From: a bacterium
GTDB taxonomy: Bacteria; CAIWAD01
DNA: 64,000 nt
NCBI GenBank assembly: GCA_030429345.1
Contig: JAUIFJ010000001.1
Span: 1 to 64,000, forward strand
Reading direction: 5' to 3'
Below are positions 61,453 through 64,000 of the stretch, one piece after another. Within the stretch, counting starts at the first letter, position 1. Every line of letters starts with the position of its first letter. The notes under the pieces are model-generated. The model made no database searches, was not told where the DNA came from, and saw nothing but the letters and a program-made list of their open reading frames with translations. The translations under genes were made by a program, and so were the position numbers.

Positions 61453-62034
61453 CTAGAATACCAGGTACAAGGTCGGGAACAACATGAGCCAAATCAGATC
61501 ACACATGTGCCAGAACGCCGCGGCCGCCATCAGGTTATCCTGGCTTTCCGGGCTTTGATCTTCTGTAATACTAGAGCGCAGGCTCCACAGGAAAAGCAGA
61601 CCGACGACCACATGCAGTGCGTGGAATGCGGTGAGCGCCCAGTAGAAAGTGAAAAAGTCATTGAAGGAAAAGTGGAAGCCGTGTGAGATCTTCCGGGCAT
61701 ACTCGACGGTCTTGAGAATCAGAAACACACCTCCACCCGCCATGCAATAGCCGACAAAAGAGCGTGCACGCGCATAGTGGCCCGCCTGGCGAAACTGCAT
61801 GGCCATGGCCAACAGATATCCGCTGACCAGAAGGACGACCACATTCACTGTTCCAATGGTCGTATTCAGCTGTATACTGGATTCATGAAACAGTGCTGGT
61901 GCCGCCATCCCTTTATAGAGGAAGACGGCAAGTGCGGCGGCAAAGGTTACAAGCTCCAGCCCGATGATGATCCAGATGAGAAATCCTCCGGGAGGATAAA
62001 GCAGCCTTGCCTGATTTCCAGAAGTGTGAGTCAT
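61453..62034 (-). CDS. NorE/cytochrome c oxidase subunit III-like protein
   Basis: The 193-residue product has five hydrophobic helices and the subunit III family ending (FTFYWALTAFHALHVVVGLLFLWSL..., AAAAFWHMCDLIWLMLFPTLYLVF). The short, five-helix form next to a NorF-like gene fits NorE better than a true heme-copper oxidase subunit III of about 260 residues. The ATG at 62034 follows AGGA. An in-frame extension to 62220 lacks family sequence and was rejected. The pair sits between junction copies 2 and 3. Confidence 0.8.
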   Translation of the reverse strand: MTHTSGNQARLLYPPGGFLIWIIIGLELVTFAAALAVFLYKGMAAPALFHESSIQLNTTIGTVNVVVLLVSGYLLAMAMQFRQAGHYARARSFVGYCMAGGGVFLILKTVEYARKISHGFHFSFNDFFTFYWALTAFHALHVVVGLLFLWSLRSSITEDQSPESQDNLMAAAAFWHMCDLIWLMLFPTLYLVF

Positions 62035-62266
62035 GCAATTCCTGGTTGTTTCCTGGGATTCCCCGGAGAAGTGTGATTTCACTCGATTGGACGGATAGTA
62101 AGGAACCCAATGCGGATTCCTGAGGGATGGATCCCTGCTCATGTACTGATCAACACCGCCAAGAACATCCGCCGTTTGGCGGACAGCTCTCCGCATCCTG
62201 CGGAGCCGAAAATTCCGCACCTTCGAAGCGGCGACAAAGAATGTAATACAGTGGAATGAGCAGAAG

Positions 62267-62345
62267 CTCGAACCGGAGTCCTTCCGGCTGGAGGCGGAAC
62301 GAAAGGGTTAATGCTGCGGCTGCCGGAACCTCATCAGCTGCAGGA
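62267..62345. repeat. Copy 3 of the DUF502/response-regulator junction
   Basis: Bases 62267-62310 match the last 44 bases of the DUF502 reading frame in copy 2 almost exactly (two mismatches), ending in the same GGTTAA. They then run directly into the 3' end of the intact response regulator. This is probably the original gene junction. No upstream DUF502 sequence remains here. Confidence 0.85.
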
Positions 62346-62715
62346 CGCAGTCGCGCAGCTTGTCGGCGTTGACGGGCTTGGAGAGGAAACGCGCCATCCC
62401 CAGGTTGACCAGGTCTTCCACTTCGCGGAAACCGATCACGCCGGAGACGATGATCACGGGCAGGTCCTTGTGGGCTGGGTCTTCCTTGATGCGGCGGATC
62501 AGCTCGCGGCCGTCGACCCGGGGCATGCGCATGTCGGTGATCACCAGGTCGATCGGGGTGCCGTTTTCCAGGGTCTCCAGGGCTTTCTCGCCGTCTTCGA
62601 CAGGCCAGACCTCGAATCCGGCATTGCGCAGATAGCGCGTCAACAGGTTCCGTGTCGTCGGCTCGTCTTCTGCGAGAAGAATGGTGGTGGCGGCGTAAGC
62701 CTCTGGAATTGCCAT
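62308..62715 (-). CDS. Single-domain response regulator (CheY-like)
   Basis: The 135-residue receiver has acidic Glu16-Asp17 (LLAEDEPTTRNLL), phospho-acceptor Asp61 (LVITDMRMPRVDG), VSGV in the Thr/Ser position and FLSKPV with the conserved Lys. No output domain and no adjacent kinase are present, so it is an orphan regulator in this window. Its stop codon overlaps the DUF502-derived repeat copy 3. Confidence 0.92.
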   Translation of the reverse strand: MAIPEAYAATTILLAEDEPTTRNLLTRYLRNAGFEVWPVEDGEKALETLENGTPIDLVITDMRMPRVDGRELIRRIKEDPAHKDLPVIIVSGVIGFREVEDLVNLGMARFLSKPVNADKLRDCVLQLMRFRQPQH

Positions 62716-62940
62716 AGGGTGCTATCCTGAAGAAGAGAAGGAGAGAGGAGTCCCACTAGCTCCCATATCGGAACCGACCGGACAGGATTTAGCGCGCCAG
62801 CGACATTCTGTCGACTTTTTCAAAGGCAAGACAGAAAAGGCGCAACGGAGCCCTGCCGATAGAACCCGTACCCCGGCGGGAACTCATGCTTTGCTGACAG
62901 CATTTCATCATCTTTGCGGACAACCATTTGCGAGCGAGCC

Positions 62941-63372
62941 ATGTACCGGATCCTGATCCTCTTCCTCTTCGCCCTCTCAGTCCAGGCACAGGACGGCAGT
63001 CCCTCCGAGCGCTACGGGGAAGCCCTTTCGACCTTCCAGGCGCGGCTCTACACGAATGCCGAAGCCGACTTCCGCGCGCTGCTGGCCGATCCTGCCCTGC
63101 CGGCGAGTCTTCGCGACAACTGCTGGTACTGGATCGGGGAATGCCGCTACGCCGAGGGCGCCTGGCTGGACGCGCTGGCCGAATTCAGCCGCGTTGCCGG
63201 CTGGCCGGGAAGCAACAAGCGCGAAGCGGCGCAGCTGAAGATCATCCTCTGCTGGCAGAACATGGATGAGAAAGCCGAAGCCTGCCGCCAGGCGGAAAAG
63301 CTGCAGAAGCTCTGGCCCGGCGGAGAGTACATCGACCAGGCGGATCGCCTGGTGCGTCTGAACTGCAACTAG
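62941..63372 (+). CDS. Periplasmic TPR protein
   Basis: The 143-residue product has a signal peptide (MYRILILFLFALSVQA) and two or three TPR-like repeats (ERYGEALSTFQARLYTNAEADFRALLADPALPASLRDNCWYWIGECRYAEGAWLDALAEFSRVAGWPGSNKREAAQLKIILCWQNM), similar to the C-terminal TPR region of CpoB/YbgF-like proteins. It lies 18 bases before a secreted peptidase gene, which suggests an envelope role. Confidence 0.8.
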   Translation: MYRILILFLFALSVQAQDGSPSERYGEALSTFQARLYTNAEADFRALLADPALPASLRDNCWYWIGECRYAEGAWLDALAEFSRVAGWPGSNKREAAQLKIILCWQNMDEKAEACRQAEKLQKLWPGGEYIDQADRLVRLNCN

Positions 63373-63390
63373 CCCGGACCCTGCCTTCCC

Positions 63391-64000
63391 TTGTCTTCCA
63401 CCAAGCTCTTCCTCACGCTCCTGGCAAGCCTCTGCCTTCTTGCGCCCGATTCGCGGGCCGAGGATCTACCGGATCTCCCCCCGCGCATCCAGCCTCCCCC
63501 CGTGCCCAGCGAGCAGCCGGACTGGATCTGTGATCACACCCGCCGGCTGACCAGCACCTTCTGCGAACTGCGGGGACGAAGGTATCACGCCGGCATCGAC
63601 TTGAGCACGCACGGCGGCGTAGGCCTGGAGCTGAAAGCGCCGGCGGATGTGGAAGTCGTGCGCATTTCCGCCGGCTTCTGGGGCTACGGCAAGCAGCTCA
63701 TGCTGCAGGACGAGGAAGGGCGCCAATACCTTTTCGCCCACCTGCTGGATTTCCGCGCCGACCTGGAAGACTACCTGCTCGAACACCAGCTGCGCGCGGA
63801 TCGCTATCGGCAGACCCTCTATCCTCCCGCCGGCCGCTTCCGCATTGCCCGCGGCGAGGTCTTCGCCCGCAGCGGTGACACAGGCTCCGGCCCGCCTCAC
63901 ATTCACATGGAAGTGCGCCGCGGCGGTTCCGTGGCCATCAATCCGCTACTGCAGGGATTCGGCCTGCCGGATTCCCGTCCACCCGAACTGGTCGAACTGG
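63391..64000 (+). CDS. Secreted M23-family peptidase, C-terminus beyond the window
   Basis: The open frame from the TTG at 63391 runs off the end of the window. It begins with a signal peptide (SSTKLFLTLLASLCLLAPDSRA). The LytM zinc site is visible: RRYHAGIDLSTHGG (His and Asp), VEVVRISAGFWGYGKQLMLQDE, and GPPHIHMEVRRGG (HxH). M23 endopeptidases cut peptidoglycan cross-links or act as inactive regulators; here all metal ligands look intact. No ATG is available near the signal peptide. Confidence 0.85.
   Translation, partial: MSSTKLFLTLLASLCLLAPDSRAEDLPDLPPRIQPPPVPSEQPDWICDHTRRLTSTFCELRGRRYHAGIDLSTHGGVGLELKAPADVEVVRISAGFWGYGKQLMLQDEEGRQYLFAHLLDFRADLEDYLLEHQLRADRYRQTLYPPAGRFRIARGEVFARSGDTGSGPPHIHMEVRRGGSVAINPLLQGFGLPDSRPPELVEL

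Noticed and set aside
62035-62220. N-terminal extension of the NorE-like protein
   Set aside because: The extra 62 residues are Arg-rich and unlike the family; the ATG at 62034 has its own AGGA.

Overview
The window looks like chromosomal DNA from a GC-rich (roughly 63% by eye), diderm bacterium, probably an uncultured member of the FCB group or a neighbouring candidate phylum. Three things suggest this. Secreted proteins end in an FlgD-like Ig sorting domain (NPFNP motif; 38569-39459 and 52493-53677). FG-GAP, M43 and beta-propeller secreted proteins occur alongside lipoproteins, an outer-membrane factor and an RND pump. Genes are tightly packed with ATGA/GTGA/TGATG overlaps. No rRNA or tRNA gene was seen, and the phylum cannot be settled from this sequence.

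Left part (1-20.7 kb). An IS256-type transposase start truncates a beta-helix gene at the edge. A compact operon follows (1022-6428): an OsmC-like protein, a cytosolic PhnD-like binding protein, a core MetE-like zinc methyltransferase, an ACAD-fold flavoprotein without the usual Glu, an aldo/keto reductase, a tautomerase and a DCC thiol protein. Its composition suggests an undescribed oxidative demethylation or salvage route. Next come a radical SAM/glycosyltransferase pair, a CheB-CheR-PAS-kinase with its response regulator, a TPR sensor kinase/LuxR regulator pair, a DUF2235 hydrolase, and ahpC-ahpF behind an OxyR-like operator.

Middle part (20.8-43 kb). A DUF6687-like/Nudix/MATE/DUF445 run is followed by a lipoprotein with an AtuA-type pair, a secreted M43 protease with a coiled-coil partner, a TetR-TolC-HlyD-AcrB efflux operon, an FlgD-CTD secreted protein, a 12-bp tandem array with a 108-bp higher-order period, and a sigma-54 promoter driving a beta-barrel/CsgG-like fusion plus a propeller lipoprotein.

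Right part (43-64 kb). This holds a methyltransferase, a DUF4105 protein and a TetR regulator, then a CCA-type nucleotidyltransferase, an OmpR-type two-component pair, a pentapeptide protein and DsbD. A second propeller protein is followed by a second 12-bp array of the same family in opposite orientation. Next are fused isobutyryl-CoA mutase (IcmF), a PIN/RHH toxin-antitoxin module, a half-size cation exchanger and a DUF502 gene. The 3' end of DUF502 is repeated two more times further right. A PIN/Phd module lies between copies 1 and 2, and a norE/norF-like pair between copies 2 and 3. Copies 2 and 3 also carry the 3' end of the convergent response regulator, which points to stepwise cassette insertion at one gene junction. 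A TPR protein and a partial M23 peptidase close the window.

The most unusual signals are the repeated DUF502/response-regulator junction, the two inverted 12-bp arrays, the sigma-54-driven barrel-CsgG locus, the 1-6.4 kb operon, and an excess of GTATAC and GTATCAC words spread across reading frames.
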